Assembly: GCF_007096885.1 (NCBI RefSeq) | Contig: NZ_VJNO01000043.1 | Coordinates: 1 to 57,584, forward strand | Source: Streptomyces sp. 130 | Lineage (GTDB): Bacteria > Actinomycetota > Actinomycetes > Streptomycetales > Streptomycetaceae | Direction: 5' to 3' | DNA length: 57,584 nt | Shown: one piece after another, positions 44,076-53,144 of the stretch | How the letters are laid out: each line of letters begins with the position of its first letter | How positions within the stretch are numbered: position 1 is the first letter of the stretch | Position numbers and translations under genes: made by a program | The notes under the pieces: generated by a model | Databases searched by the model: none | What the model was told of the DNA's origin: nothing | Seen by the model: the letters and a program-made list of their open reading frames with translations, nothing else

Positions 44076-44122
44076 AGCCAGGTGTGCCCGCCCGGTCTCG
44101 GACCGGGCGGGCACACCTGGCT
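44076..44122. terminator. Perfect 22-bp bidirectional terminator
   Basis: AGCCAGGTGTGCCCGCCCGG-TC (44076-44097) pairs exactly with 44101-44122 around a TCG loop. It lies between convergent genes ending at 44060 (plus) and 44121 (minus) and even overlaps the latter's stop codon. Confidence 0.85.
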
Positions 44123-45446
44123 ACCCCCAGCGGCTGGCCGCTCGGAGATCAGCGAGGGAGGGCATACCGTCCATCGCCTCATCTGCGCGCCCATGCCGGA
44201 CAAGAAGCGCTGCTACCTCCCAAGCGTCCACATCCGGATCTGCGCGAAGCAGGTCCAACGCGTCCTCGACACGTCCCAGCTCCTCAAGGATCCACGCAGT
44301 ACTGGACGCCAATCCGTAACAGCCCGTCGGAACAGTCCTGGCGTATGCAAGGGCTTCCCCGTACCGGCCCGCCTCGCCCAGCAGCCATATCCGATTGCTG
44401 TGAAACCAGGAAGAGTGCTCCTCGACGTACTCAGCATCGCGCTCGTCAAGAATGGCCAGGGCATCGTCGTAACGCCCGGCCTCGGCAAGAAGGTGGATGA
44501 CGCTTTCTAGGAGGCACGCGTCGTGATAGCCGAAAGTCGGTCGCCCTACCTCGACGGCATCCTCAAACCTGCCCTGGCGTCCCAAAAGATCAATCAGGGG
44601 CCATCGGAAACGGTCCCACTCATCGGCAGCTATGAAGCGACGCAGAATCGCTTCGGCCTCGTCGGCCCGACCGTGGTCCTCGAGGGCCTTGGCGTAGTAC
44701 GGCAGGGCCACCTGGGCATGCTCTCCAGTGCCCAGGGCGCACAGCTCCTGCATCCGGTCGTTGCGTCGAAGCAGCGCCGCGTAGGCCTCAAGCGTGTTCT
44801 GCACAACGTAGCGGCCGGCGGCAATGTCCCCACCAAGCACCCGGACCGCCTCGTCGACGCTCCCGGCGCGCTCCAGCACCTGAGCCTGAAGCTCCTGCGC
44901 GTTGCTGGCATCGAGGTTCCAACGCTGCTCACCGCGGGCGCTGCGGGCGCGCTCCGCCCTGGGTGCGAGCAGGTCCAGGACCTGCTCGTCCCGGCCGTGG
45001 CCGTCGGTGAGTTCGACAAGCGCGGCCAGCATCCAGCCCCGGTCCAAGTGCGGTGTCAGGACCTGTATCGCCTCGTCCACCCGTCCAACTTGCACCAGGA
45101 GCTCAGCAAAGTTGCGACAGGTGTGCTCGGACGCCAGTCCCGCATCATCCGGCCGAACCCATTCCAGTGCCTGCTCCCCTCGTCCCACTCGAAGTAGAGA
45201 GTCGGCAACTGCCCAGCGTGCCGGCTCCCAGCCGACCTCGACATACGCCTCCAGTACGCCCAGGGCTCGCTCAAGCTCACCTGCCCCGCACAGTTCACGC
45301 GCTGCCGCCTTCGCGCAGGGCCACGCTCCCCGGAGAGCTGCCCGTACCAGCTGCTCCACATGCCCGCGCTCCACCAGCAGGTCCACGAAGACGGGCGGGT
45401 ACCCACCCAGCGCACGCGACTGCCACTCAAGATCATCAATGTTCAC
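44121..45446 (-). CDS. TPR-like helical repeat protein (441 aa)
   Basis: The start is taken as GTG 45446 (NIDDLEWQSRALGGYPP), matching the start of its paralogue at 48928. About ten helix-turn-helix repeats have the pattern AE.L...GR.DEAI.vL. Examples are FAELLVQVGRVDEAIQVL, YYAKALEDHGRADEAEAILR and LLAEAGRYDDALAILDER. There is no signal peptide or enzymatic domain. TPR arrays mediate protein-protein contacts; the partner is unknown. The gene ends within a strong convergent terminator. A second, damaged copy of the family lies about 3.5 kb to the right on the other strand. Confidence 0.75.
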   Translation of the reverse strand: MNIDDLEWQSRALGGYPPVFVDLLVERGHVEQLVRAALRGAWPCAKAAARELCGAGELERALGVLEAYVEVGWEPARWAVADSLLRVGRGEQALEWVRPDDAGLASEHTCRNFAELLVQVGRVDEAIQVLTPHLDRGWMLAALVELTDGHGRDEQVLDLLAPRAERARSARGEQRWNLDASNAQELQAQVLERAGSVDEAVRVLGGDIAAGRYVVQNTLEAYAALLRRNDRMQELCALGTGEHAQVALPYYAKALEDHGRADEAEAILRRFIAADEWDRFRWPLIDLLGRQGRFEDAVEVGRPTFGYHDACLLESVIHLLAEAGRYDDALAILDERDAEYVEEHSSWFHSNRIWLLGEAGRYGEALAYARTVPTGCYGLASSTAWILEELGRVEDALDLLRADPDVDAWEVAALLVRHGRADEAMDGMPSLADLRAASRWG

Positions 45447-45859
45447 AGGCCGAGCGTAGGGCCACCCACTGACACACTGTCGGCACACATCCCGTTCGCA
45501 CCGGCTCTGACCGTCCGGACAGAAAGCTACAGTTCAACCGCACGGCAGGCGTGGGCCCTACTGAGACGGCAATTCCAGCACGAGGAACGTACAAAGAACG
45601 CAGCATCCACCTGTCCGCCGGACGCGGATTACCCAAGGGCAGGGAAAGGCCTTTACGCGTAGTTCACCAATTGTCGACCGCAGCACGAAGCTGATTACTT
45701 CGCTCCAAGGCGTCTTGGCATAGCCACAATGGACGTCTTGAGAGCCATTCTCTGCGATGCCAATCTTTCGATTGGCCTCAGATCTCCCCTGTCGATCTCC
45801 GCGCTCCAGGTAGGCGGGCCACGCTGGCTCGGCCTGCGGGTCCAGGTACGACCCTGGAG
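45447..45859. other. Gene-free gap
   Basis: No convincing coding frame between the two minus-strand genes. It has moderate GC and I saw no strong dyad. The promoter of the TPR gene is probably here. Confidence 0.35.
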
Positions 45860-46318
45860 TCAGGCGCCGGAAATCAACCCGGCGCTAGAGAGCCAGTATT
45901 CTCCGCCATCGGCTTCTACGCGAGTAGCAGCTGCGACGGCTGTCGGCGCGTCCATGTCCGGCAGAATCATGACTCCCACGGTTCCACCCCTTGCGATAGC
46001 GAAAGCAGCCCACGCCCGAACCTCAGGCTCATCGGGCATTCGAAACTGGGCCACCCCATCGTCGGCACTGAAGATGAACTCCAACGGGCCGTCAGGCTTC
46101 GCCATCCATCGAGTACGAGACTCACGAGCCCATGCTGTCCTCCCCCGGGGTACGAATCCGTAACGCTCAATAAGGTCTTCCAGCTCGCCACGCAGCACCG
46201 CGGACGGAACCGCCAAAGCAAGTACGGGAGTCATACGGCCGGAGAGCTCCAGTGCGATCGGCAGGCCGGCCACCGCGGGCATGTTCTCGCTAGTCGCGGC
46301 GACTCTACGCCCGTCCAT
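45860..46318 (-). CDS. Hypothetical protein (152 aa)
   Basis: ATG 46318 follows AAGGAGA, a strong ribosome site. The protein contains VLRGELEDLIERYGFVPRGR, TRWMAKPDGPLEFIFSADDG, EVRAWAAFAIARGGTVGVMI and ends YWLSSAGLISGA. Alternating strands and helices suggest a compact alpha/beta fold. There are no motifs I can tie to an activity. It is next to an IS5 relic. Confidence 0.6.
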   Translation of the reverse strand: MDGRRVAATSENMPAVAGLPIALELSGRMTPVLALAVPSAVLRGELEDLIERYGFVPRGRTAWARESRTRWMAKPDGPLEFIFSADDGVAQFRMPDEPEVRAWAAFAIARGGTVGVMILPDMDAPTAVAAATRVEADGGEYWLSSAGLISGA

Positions 46319-46586
46319 CAGTGCGTCTCCTTACAGCCTCTGCAGGGCGATCAGCCCCCGGGCAGGATACTCACCCCCTGGACGGCCGCCGTCATGTGAG
46401 CTGTCGAACGAATCGTGGAAGCACCACATGCTCAAGCTGGAGCTGGCGTCTGCGATCCGGGAGGCGGATTGGTTGGCGGAGCTCGAGGTTCCGGCCGCGG
46501 ACAGTTCGTGGCGTGCGGACGACATGGCCAGCTCCACCGACGGCACCCAGCACATGGCATGGGAGGCCCAGCTGTCCCTGATCACC

Positions 46587-47053
46587 CACATCCGCGCGAA
46601 AAAGGGGGCGCCGACACCGGTCGACCGGCGAAAGACGGGCAGCAAGCACCACCTGATCTGCGACGGACGCGGTACCCCGCTTAAGGTCATGACGACCGCG
46701 GCCAACGTCAACGACGTCACCCAGACCCTCGCCCTGGTCGACGGCATCCCACCCGTCGCAGGCCGCCCCGCCGACGACCGGAGGCCCTGCTCGGCGACAA
46801 AGGCTACGACTCCAACCCCAACCGCGACGAACTCCGTAGCCGACGAATCCTGCCCGTCATCTCCCGCAAGGGATCACCCAACATCATAGGCATCGGCAAG
46901 CTCCGCTACGTCGTCGAGCAGACCTTCGCGCTGCTCCACCACCTCAAACGCCTCGCTGTGCGCTGGGAACGCCGCACCGAACTCCACGACGCCTTCGTCT
47001 CCCTCGCCTGCAGCCTCATCTGTTACCGACGCCTCAAGAAGGCCCGTCCATGA
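46587..47053 (+). pseudogene. IS5-family DDE transposase remnant, frameshifted
   Basis: HIRAKKGAPTPVDRRKTGSK, then HHLICDGRGTPLKVMTTAAN and DVTQTLALVDGIPPV, are typical of the Streptomyces IS5 group. After a frameshift near 46770 it continues ALLGDKGYDSNPNRDELRSR, RKGSPN and GIGKLRYVVEQTFALLHHLK, ending CSLICYRRLKKARP. The N-terminal half (about 120 aa) is missing, and a few residues are deleted next to VDRRKTG. Confidence 0.8.
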
Positions 47054-47173
47054 TCGTGTTACGAGCTCTGAGAGCTTGCCGGGAAACAAGTCGTGGCTTT
47101 CGGCTGCGGGAGTCGTTGTTCGGGACTGTCAAACGAGCGGCTCTGTTTCGTAGTCGGTGGTGACGTTCCGTGG

Positions 47174-48720
47174 TCAGGGCAGGAGGATGCGGTGGAGGAG
47201 GAGATCGAATCCTGCTCGGCCATGCATCTGCCTCATGATCCGTTCGGTGCGGGTGTGTTGACGCCTTCGGTGCGGCCGTTGTGGTAGGGCAGGGTGAGGC
47301 TGGCGTTGACAGCGACGCGGTCGAGTTCTAGGCCGTTGCAGAAGCCGTGTAGGTGGGGCAGGTCGGCTGCACGGATGGCGGCGATCCATTCGGTGAGGCG
47401 GGCATCGTTGCCCTTCGCCGGGGTCAGTAGCTGGGCGAATGTGGTGACGGCTCGGGCGAGTTCGGCTGTCTAGGGGCATGCGGTGGTGAGGGTTGCCAGG
47501 AGGGCGGTGTCCTTGGTCCGCAAGTTTTCGGGGTGTGTGAGCAGGAGCCGGGTCGCGTGGCGCGGGGTGATCACCGGCCGGTTGCCCTCGGCTCGTCCCT
47601 GGGTGAGGTAGCGGACTAGGAGGTTGTGGCTGCCGGTATAGCCCTGGGCTTTGATCTCGCGGAACAGTTGGGTGACGGCTACTGCGGGCTCGGCCGCGCG
47701 TCGTGACCGTAGGTGCTCGCGGTAGGGGACGACCAAGGTGGTCCGGTAGCGGGGTGTGATGCGGTCGGCTGAGGGTTCGGGGATGCGGGAGTAGCGCTTG
47801 ACGGTGTTCAGGGTCAGGTCGAGGGGCGGCGGGCGCATTCGAGTAGCCCGACGCCTCGTCCGAGGAGGTCGTGGACCTGGTGCCAGCGCTCGCGGATCGT
47901 CTGTTCATGGATCCCGCCGGGGCGGGGCGGGTTGACCGTGGCCCAGCACGAGGCGTGTGCCCGTACTTCGGCCAAAACCTTGTCGCACAGGTTCCGCCAC
48001 AGGTGCCATCGGTCGCTGACCTGTATCGCGTGGGGCAGGGCCCGGCGGATCGCCTCGGCATAGGTGGCCGAGCCGTCCCGGCATACAGTCTCGATGCCGG
48101 GTGCTCGAGCAGCCAGGCTTCCAGACCGGCGGCCTCGCGGCCGGGCAGCACGTCGATGCGCTCACCTGTTTCGGCGTCGATGATGATCGTGGCGTACCGG
48201 TGTCGGCGGCGCAGGGCGAAGTCGTCGACCCCGACCACTCGCGGGGTTCGCACCGGGGGTATGGGGATGCGCCGAAGTAGACGCAGGGCGGTGGCGAACG
48301 ACATGGGCACGGCCAGTGAGTGGGTGAGCCGGGCAGCCGCCGGCCGCATAACTCCTTCACCACCGCACTGACCTGGATGGTCAGGCGGGTGGTGCGGCGT
48401 TGGAGGCATTCCATCAGCCCGGCGACCTGTTCGCGGAAGGTCTGGCGCCGGCATTCCAGGACCGGGCAGACCAGGCGCCGCACTTGGACGTGGACCACGA
48501 CCTTGCGGCCGTCGACCGGCACATTCGCCATGGTCCGGCTGTGGTACCCGTGGACTTTTCCGGTCAGCATCCCGCACACCCGGCAAGGCGAGGGGACATC
48601 CCGGGTCCGGGCTGCGACCCGGATCACCTCACCTTCATCGACCACCTCCTCGATGACCAACGCAGAGAGCCAAAAAATACGGTTGCCACAAGGCAGTTGA
48701 AATCTCGCACGCGATGTCAA
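47174..48720 (-). pseudogene. ISL3-family transposase, several frameshifts
   Basis: The N-terminal zinc-finger part (SALVIEEVVDEGEVIRVAAR, CRVCGMLTGKVHGYHSRTMA) is followed by PVDGRKVVVHVQVRRLVC and ECLQRRTTRLT. A second frame gives PRVVGVDDFALRRRHRYATI and ERIDVLPGREAAGLEAWL, with the first catalytic Asp. Further frames give RRAALPHAIQ-like text, VTQLFREIKAQGYTGSHNLL and the C-terminus RTERIMRQMHGRAGFDLLLH. At least three shifts separate these blocks. The element is dead in cis. Confidence 0.8.
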
Positions 48721-48779
48721 CGAGGCCCATCACGTACCGTCACCACCGACTACGGAACAGAGCCCTTCGGATGACACCC

Positions 48780-48868
48780 CGCGCCAGCCGGCGCCTACGC
48801 CTGGACCCCCGAGCACCGACATGCCTACGCCAACGACCTGACCGCCGCCAAAGCCGCCAACTGTGCTG
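48780..48868 (+). pseudogene. Second HNH (DUF1524-type) nuclease fragment
   Basis: The frame reads GAYAWTPEHRHAYANDLTAA, then KAANC. It matches the GAxxWTxxxRxAYANDL segment that precedes the core retained at 18751-19001. Only about 30 residues remain, beside the ISL3 relic. Confidence 0.55.
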
Positions 48869-48927
48869 TATTCGAGACTGCCAGTGGCATCGGCGGATGT
48901 CGGAGGTTGGCGCTATGGTGCGTGGCC

Positions 48928-50283
48928 GTGGATGCTGCTGATCTTGACTACCGGGCCCGGACGCGGTCCGGTTGTCTCCCGCCCGAGCTGGTTTCTCGGC
49001 TGCTCGAGCGTGGCCACCTCGACGTTGTGGAACTGCAGGCCGGACGCGGGGAGTGGTTCTGCGCGCTTGCGTGGGCGCGGCTGCTGGGTGAGTGGGGCCG
49101 ACAGGTCGACGCACTGGACGTGCTCGCCCCGTACACCGCAACGGGCTGGTGGACGGCCGTTGTAGCGGCCGCCGAACTGCTCGAGGGCTGGGGCCGGAGC
49201 GAGGAAGCGATCGAGACCCTCCGGGCCCGGATGGCTGTCGGGCATCCCGTGGCGTTGAGGGCCTACGCGCGGCTGCTTGCCCGGCACGGCCGCGCTGCGG
49301 AGGCGTTCACCATGCTCCTACCGCACGCCGACGACTGGGCGCACGCCACCGCCTTGGTCGACGTGGCCGCCGTCGCCAACCGCGACGAGGAGGCCGCCGC
49401 GCTGCTCGCCGACCGGATCCCGGCCGGCCACCGCTGCGACGGCCCGTGGTGCTGCCGCGGCCTTAACCCCGACACAGCAATCGGCCTACTCGCGACAATC
49501 TACGAGCGCCAGGGCCACATCGATGAGGCCATCGCCCTGCTCAGGCGCCGGCAGATCACCTCGGTCAACAGCCGCGACCAGCTCGCCGACCTGCTGGCTC
49601 GGCACGGCCGAATCGAGGAACTGCGCGCCTATGCGGCGACCGACGGACATGAGGTGGCCGTGCAGCGGCTGGCGGAGCTCCTGGAGGAGCATGGTGACGT
49701 TGAGGGCGCGATCGCTGCATACAGGGGGACCGACGGCACCGTGGCCTGGAACCCGAACTCGGCTTACGAGCTCGCGCAGCTCTTGACCCGGCACGGCCGG
49801 GGTGACGAAGCGATCGCCGTGATGCGCGCCCAGGCCGACGCCCACCCCGGGGACGACTGGATTCTCCACGCCCTGTCCCAGCTGTGCCTCGACCAGGGAG
49901 GCCCGCCGACGGCCTGGACCACCTCGACGCACTGACCGCCACTCACGGGGGGCGAGGTTGATTGGGAGCTGTTCTGGATGCGGCTGCCGCTGATTGCCGC
50001 CTGCAGCGGGGTCGACGAAGCGGTTGAACGGGCCCGAGCCCACCCCGAAGGCACCACTTGGTACGCGGCGGAACACATTGCTCGGTTCCTCGCTGACGCC
50101 GGGCGCACCGAGGAAGCCATCGCCGTCCTTCAGCAACATGACCGCAGCAACAGCCACGACCTCGCCGGTTACCTGATCGACCTCGGCCGTATCGCCGAAG
50201 CCCTGGCCATCCTCCAGCAGCCCGGCCCCCACACGCCCGCTGTATCAACGACAGACCCATGGTCGGAAGATCCTGCGTTCTGA
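48928..50283 (+). pseudogene. TPR-like paralogue with two frameshifts near its end
   Basis: GTG 48928 (DAADLDYRARTRSGCLPPEL) aligns with the start of the 44121-45446 protein. Repeats include WARLLGEWGRQVDALDVLAP, EAIETLRARMAVGHPVALRA and TRHGRGDEAIAVMRAQADAH. Near 49908 the frame shifts to ADGLDHLDALTATHG, and near 49949 again to VDWELFWMRLPLIAACSGVD, then RTEEAIAVLQQHDRSNSHDL and a stop at 50283. Both shifts are in G/C runs, so sequencing error is possible. With both repaired it would be about 450 aa, like its paralogue. Confidence 0.7.
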
Positions 50284-50367
50284 GGACCGGCACAGCCGGG
50301 GCCTGTTCAGATGGCTGCTCGCTGGAGAGCGGCATGCCGGTTGCCCGAGGGTTGATCTGTGCCGTCG

Positions 50368-51058
50368 TTATTCGGCCGAGTGTGTTCCGGTTCGGCGGGC
50401 TGCGAGGTAGGCGCTCCAGTCGGTGGCGGCGCGTTGGCGCCACTGCTGGGCGGTAACGACGTGGAGGCCGAGCATGGGGGCGAGGACTGCAGGCGGAGGG
50501 TCCAGGGCGAGTGGACCAGCGCGGTTGTGCGGGCGGGTCGGATGGGGTGTGGCGGGCGGCTAGGCGGGCTGCGAGAGCGGTACCGGAGACGTGCTGGCCG
50601 GGCCTGCTGCCGGGAAAGAGCCATCGGTGGGGTTAGTTCGCGGCCCAGCCGGAGTGCGGGGGCCGGTCCGCGAGTTCGGCCAGGAGGCGGGCGAGAGGTT
50701 TAGGCAAGCGGATCGGGGTGCGGTCCAGGACGAGCACCATGTCACCGTCCACCGCGCGCAGAGCAGTGGTGGGCAGGGCAGCGACTCGTGTGTGGTGCTG
50801 GCCGAACAGTAGGAGGACGGGTCCGGCGGCGCGGACTTCCAGGGGAGGTTCGGTGTCGGTCAGGCACTGCTGGAGAAGTTCCCAGTGCGAGTCGTCGTCG
50901 ATTCCGACCGAATCGTCCTTGAGCCGGTGCGGAAGAGGGCGGCTGCGGCTGCGGCGGGCGGCCCAGACGACGAAGTCGCGGAGCGGGTGCTCGGGTACGC
51001 CTGATTCGGTGGCTGGAGACGTTGCTGTCGACTCAGCAGGTCTGCGGCGCAGGTTCAC
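50368..51058 (-). pseudogene. Decayed recombinase-like (tyrosine integrase-related) gene
   Basis: The first frame reads LRDFVVWAARRSRSRPLPHR, DDSHWELLQQCLTDTEPPLE, VRAAGPVLLLFGQHHTRVAA and RLPKPLARLLAELADRPP. This arrangement occurs in a Streptomyces family of integrase-like proteins common on plasmids. Another frame gives the usual C-terminus APMLGLHVVTAQQWRQRAAT and DWSAYLAARRTG, with a stop at 50368. Sequence between the blocks is deleted and the N-terminal half of the protein is absent. The functional assignment is by resemblance only. Confidence 0.5.
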
Positions 51059-51240
51059 CGGGAGCGGTGGTGGGCTCTTGGGCGCCCGGGAGGGTGGCGG
51101 CCCGCTGGAGCGCCTGGCCCAGGCGCCACAGGGTCACGGCCGGAAGGAACCCGGACCAGAGGGCCTGTAGGGCTGGGGGCGAGCACTGTGGCGAAAGGCG
51201 ACGCCGTGCCGGGTCGACGGCGAGTGGGCAGTGATCCCCT

Positions 51241-51741
51241 AACGACGCCGTCTTCCGGTGTTACCGGGTGGGGATCTGGCTGAAGAACGCGCGAGCCGCA
51301 GCCCGGAGGGCGGCCGAGAATGAGCAACGGCGCGCCGAGGGACTGCAGGTTCAGTCGTCGGCCGGGGAGCTGTCGAACGAGCGGCGCGAACAGTTGGAGG
51401 ACATCGCCCCGGCGTGGTGCCCGGCCTGGCCGGTTGAGTGGCAGCGCTGCTTCCACCTCGTCCGGCTCTACCTGGAAGCGGGCCGCCTGCTGCCCGCCGG
51501 GCCGGGCGAGGTGATGGTCCAGGGCGAGGGGCTGGGCCGGTGGGTGCAGTCCGTGCGGCTCGGCTGGGACGGCCTGACGGTCGTGCAGCAGTGGATGTGC
51601 GAACACATCCTCGGGAACCCGCGGCCGACGACGAGAAGCCGGTCCCTCGGCGTACGCAAGCCGACAAGTGGGCGATGAACTACCAAGGCCGCCAAGCAGT
51701 ATTACGAGCGCGCGGAGCACCTCAGGTCCCAGAATCGGTAG
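51241..51741 (+). pseudogene. Fragment of a second telomere-type helicase (HA domains)
   Basis: VGIWLKNARAAARRAAENEQ, then LEDIAPAWCPAWPVEWQRCF, HLVRLYLEAGRLLPAGPGEV and VQGEGLGRWVQSVRLGWDGL form one full HA unit, equivalent to KLGVWLSNTRARRD and the following region of the helicase at 1310-4009. Two later frames (RRTQADKWAMNY, then KAAKQYYERAEHLR) start the next HA unit. The helicase core is absent and at least two shifts are present. Confidence 0.75.
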
Positions 51742-51827
51742 TGGGCGACGGACCTCTATCCGGCTCAGGTGGAGAGCTGGTGCCGGCCCGTGACCGCGAT
51801 CCAGCGGAATCTGCGGGAGACTGTGGG

Positions 51828-52496
51828 GTGCCTACTTCCAGCTCGCTTGCAGCTCCCGACGAGATACGCGCCTATCTCATCGATCAGTTGAACCTGGCCC
51901 TGCGACGTCCCGGGATGTTCGGGAGGGAGTCGGAGCTGGCCTTGCGCATGCTGATGGACCACTTGCTGTTCGTGGAGTGCCAGCCCGAGGCATTGGCCGA
52001 GCAGCAGCGGATCTGGGAAGAGCGCGGCGCCTGGTCCAGTACCGGCGTCGCGGGCGTGTTCCGCGATCTGATCCCGGAGCGCTACTACGAGTACGGCATT
52101 GCCTCGGTGTATGCCGAGTTCGCGCACCGCCGCGGCTGGCTCAAGCCGGACCGCGTACTGGGCTCTGACGAATACGAAGTCCTGCGGGGTGTGGCCCGCC
52201 AGTGGGCGGGCAAGGACCGCGTGTGGACAGACATCGTCGACGAGTTCGGCACGCCGTCCATGTTGTTCGGCAGCAACAACCCCTACTACGGCAAGACTCT
52301 CGGCTACCTGACTGAGAACTCGGAGGAACCGATGGTGTCCTTCCATCTCTGGAACGGCAGTGCTCCGCAAGCCGAGCAATCATGGCCACCTGAGCACGAA
52401 GAGCCCCTTCTGCTCGCAGTGCGCTTCGGGAGGGGGCCCTTCCGCCAGACGTTCACCTTTACCCCGGAAGGCCGACGACGGCTCCCGGTGGAGTAG
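51828..52496 (+). CDS. Hypothetical protein (222 aa)
   Basis: GTG 51828 follows GGGAG. The protein contains DEIRAYLIDQLNLALRRPGM, LRMLMDHLLFVECQPEALAE, EYEVLRGVARQWAGKDRVWT and ends RFGRGPFRQTFTFTPEGRRR. It is fully open and looks native, although it sits between two decayed genes. I do not recognise the family. The mix of an N-terminal helical half and a C-terminal beta half resembles SUKH/immunity-like small proteins, but no signature is present. Confidence 0.6.
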   Translation: MPTSSSLAAPDEIRAYLIDQLNLALRRPGMFGRESELALRMLMDHLLFVECQPEALAEQQRIWEERGAWSSTGVAGVFRDLIPERYYEYGIASVYAEFAHRRGWLKPDRVLGSDEYEVLRGVARQWAGKDRVWTDIVDEFGTPSMLFGSNNPYYGKTLGYLTENSEEPMVSFHLWNGSAPQAEQSWPPEHEEPLLLAVRFGRGPFRQTFTFTPEGRRRLPVE

Positions 52497-52832
52497 AACT
52501 CCAGATCAGAGGGTTTTCGGTGCCTGCTCCGCTTCCGGCTTGGTCACTGCGTTGGTGTAGCGGCCGCAACCGGGCCATGTCCATCATCGGGGCGGGCCTT
52601 TCGGCATCCCGGCCCGGGGCGGCCGGGTCAAGAACGCCGGCTGCTGCGCCGGGAGCGCCGCGCGGGTGCAAGAGCTTCGGTGCCCGGGGTTGCGGGCGAG
52701 GAGAAGCCACCCGCAACGACTGGATGCATGCGATGGACATGACGTGGGCAGAACCAGCCGCCAGGGCGGATCCGGCTCGGCTGTACCGACCGTGTCGTCT
52801 CCTCCCTGGGGGCACGTTGGCGGCAGGCATCC

Positions 52833-53090
52833 TCAGGGGCAGGCATGGCCGACGGCCCGGTGGCTCCTCCACACCGCCACATCGCACACCCGCAGCGCAC
52901 TCACCGTTTCGGGTAGGCCTGCGGCCTGTCTTAGTTCCAGCAGCTGGTGATGCAACGCGGCATCGTCCTCGCGCAGCACGGCGTGGCAAGCAAGCCAGCC
53001 GCTTCAGGAGGGGGACTTCGCGGGCGTGGAGCTGCTGCACGGCATGGTCACCGCCTAGCTCGTGGCCGAGTGCGTTCTCGTTTCCGGCCG
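52833..53090 (-). pseudogene. Small frameshifted gene of unknown family
   Basis: The first frame reads GHELGGDHAVQQLHAREVPL, then LKRLA. After a one- or two-base shift near 52992 it continues HAVLREDDAALHHQLLELRQ and AAGLPETVSALRVCDVAVWR, with a stop at 52833. The restored text is clearly protein-like and helical. No start is obvious. The rest of 52497-53144 shows no gene. Confidence 0.45.
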
Positions 53091-53144
53091 GCTGTTGCCG
53101 CCGATTACTCTGCCCACCGGGCAACTGAGTACGGGGGCGTGGCC

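Noticed and set aside
50633..51058. Intact integrase
   Set aside because: Only a middle segment is open; the expected C-terminus lies in another frame and the N-terminal half is missing.
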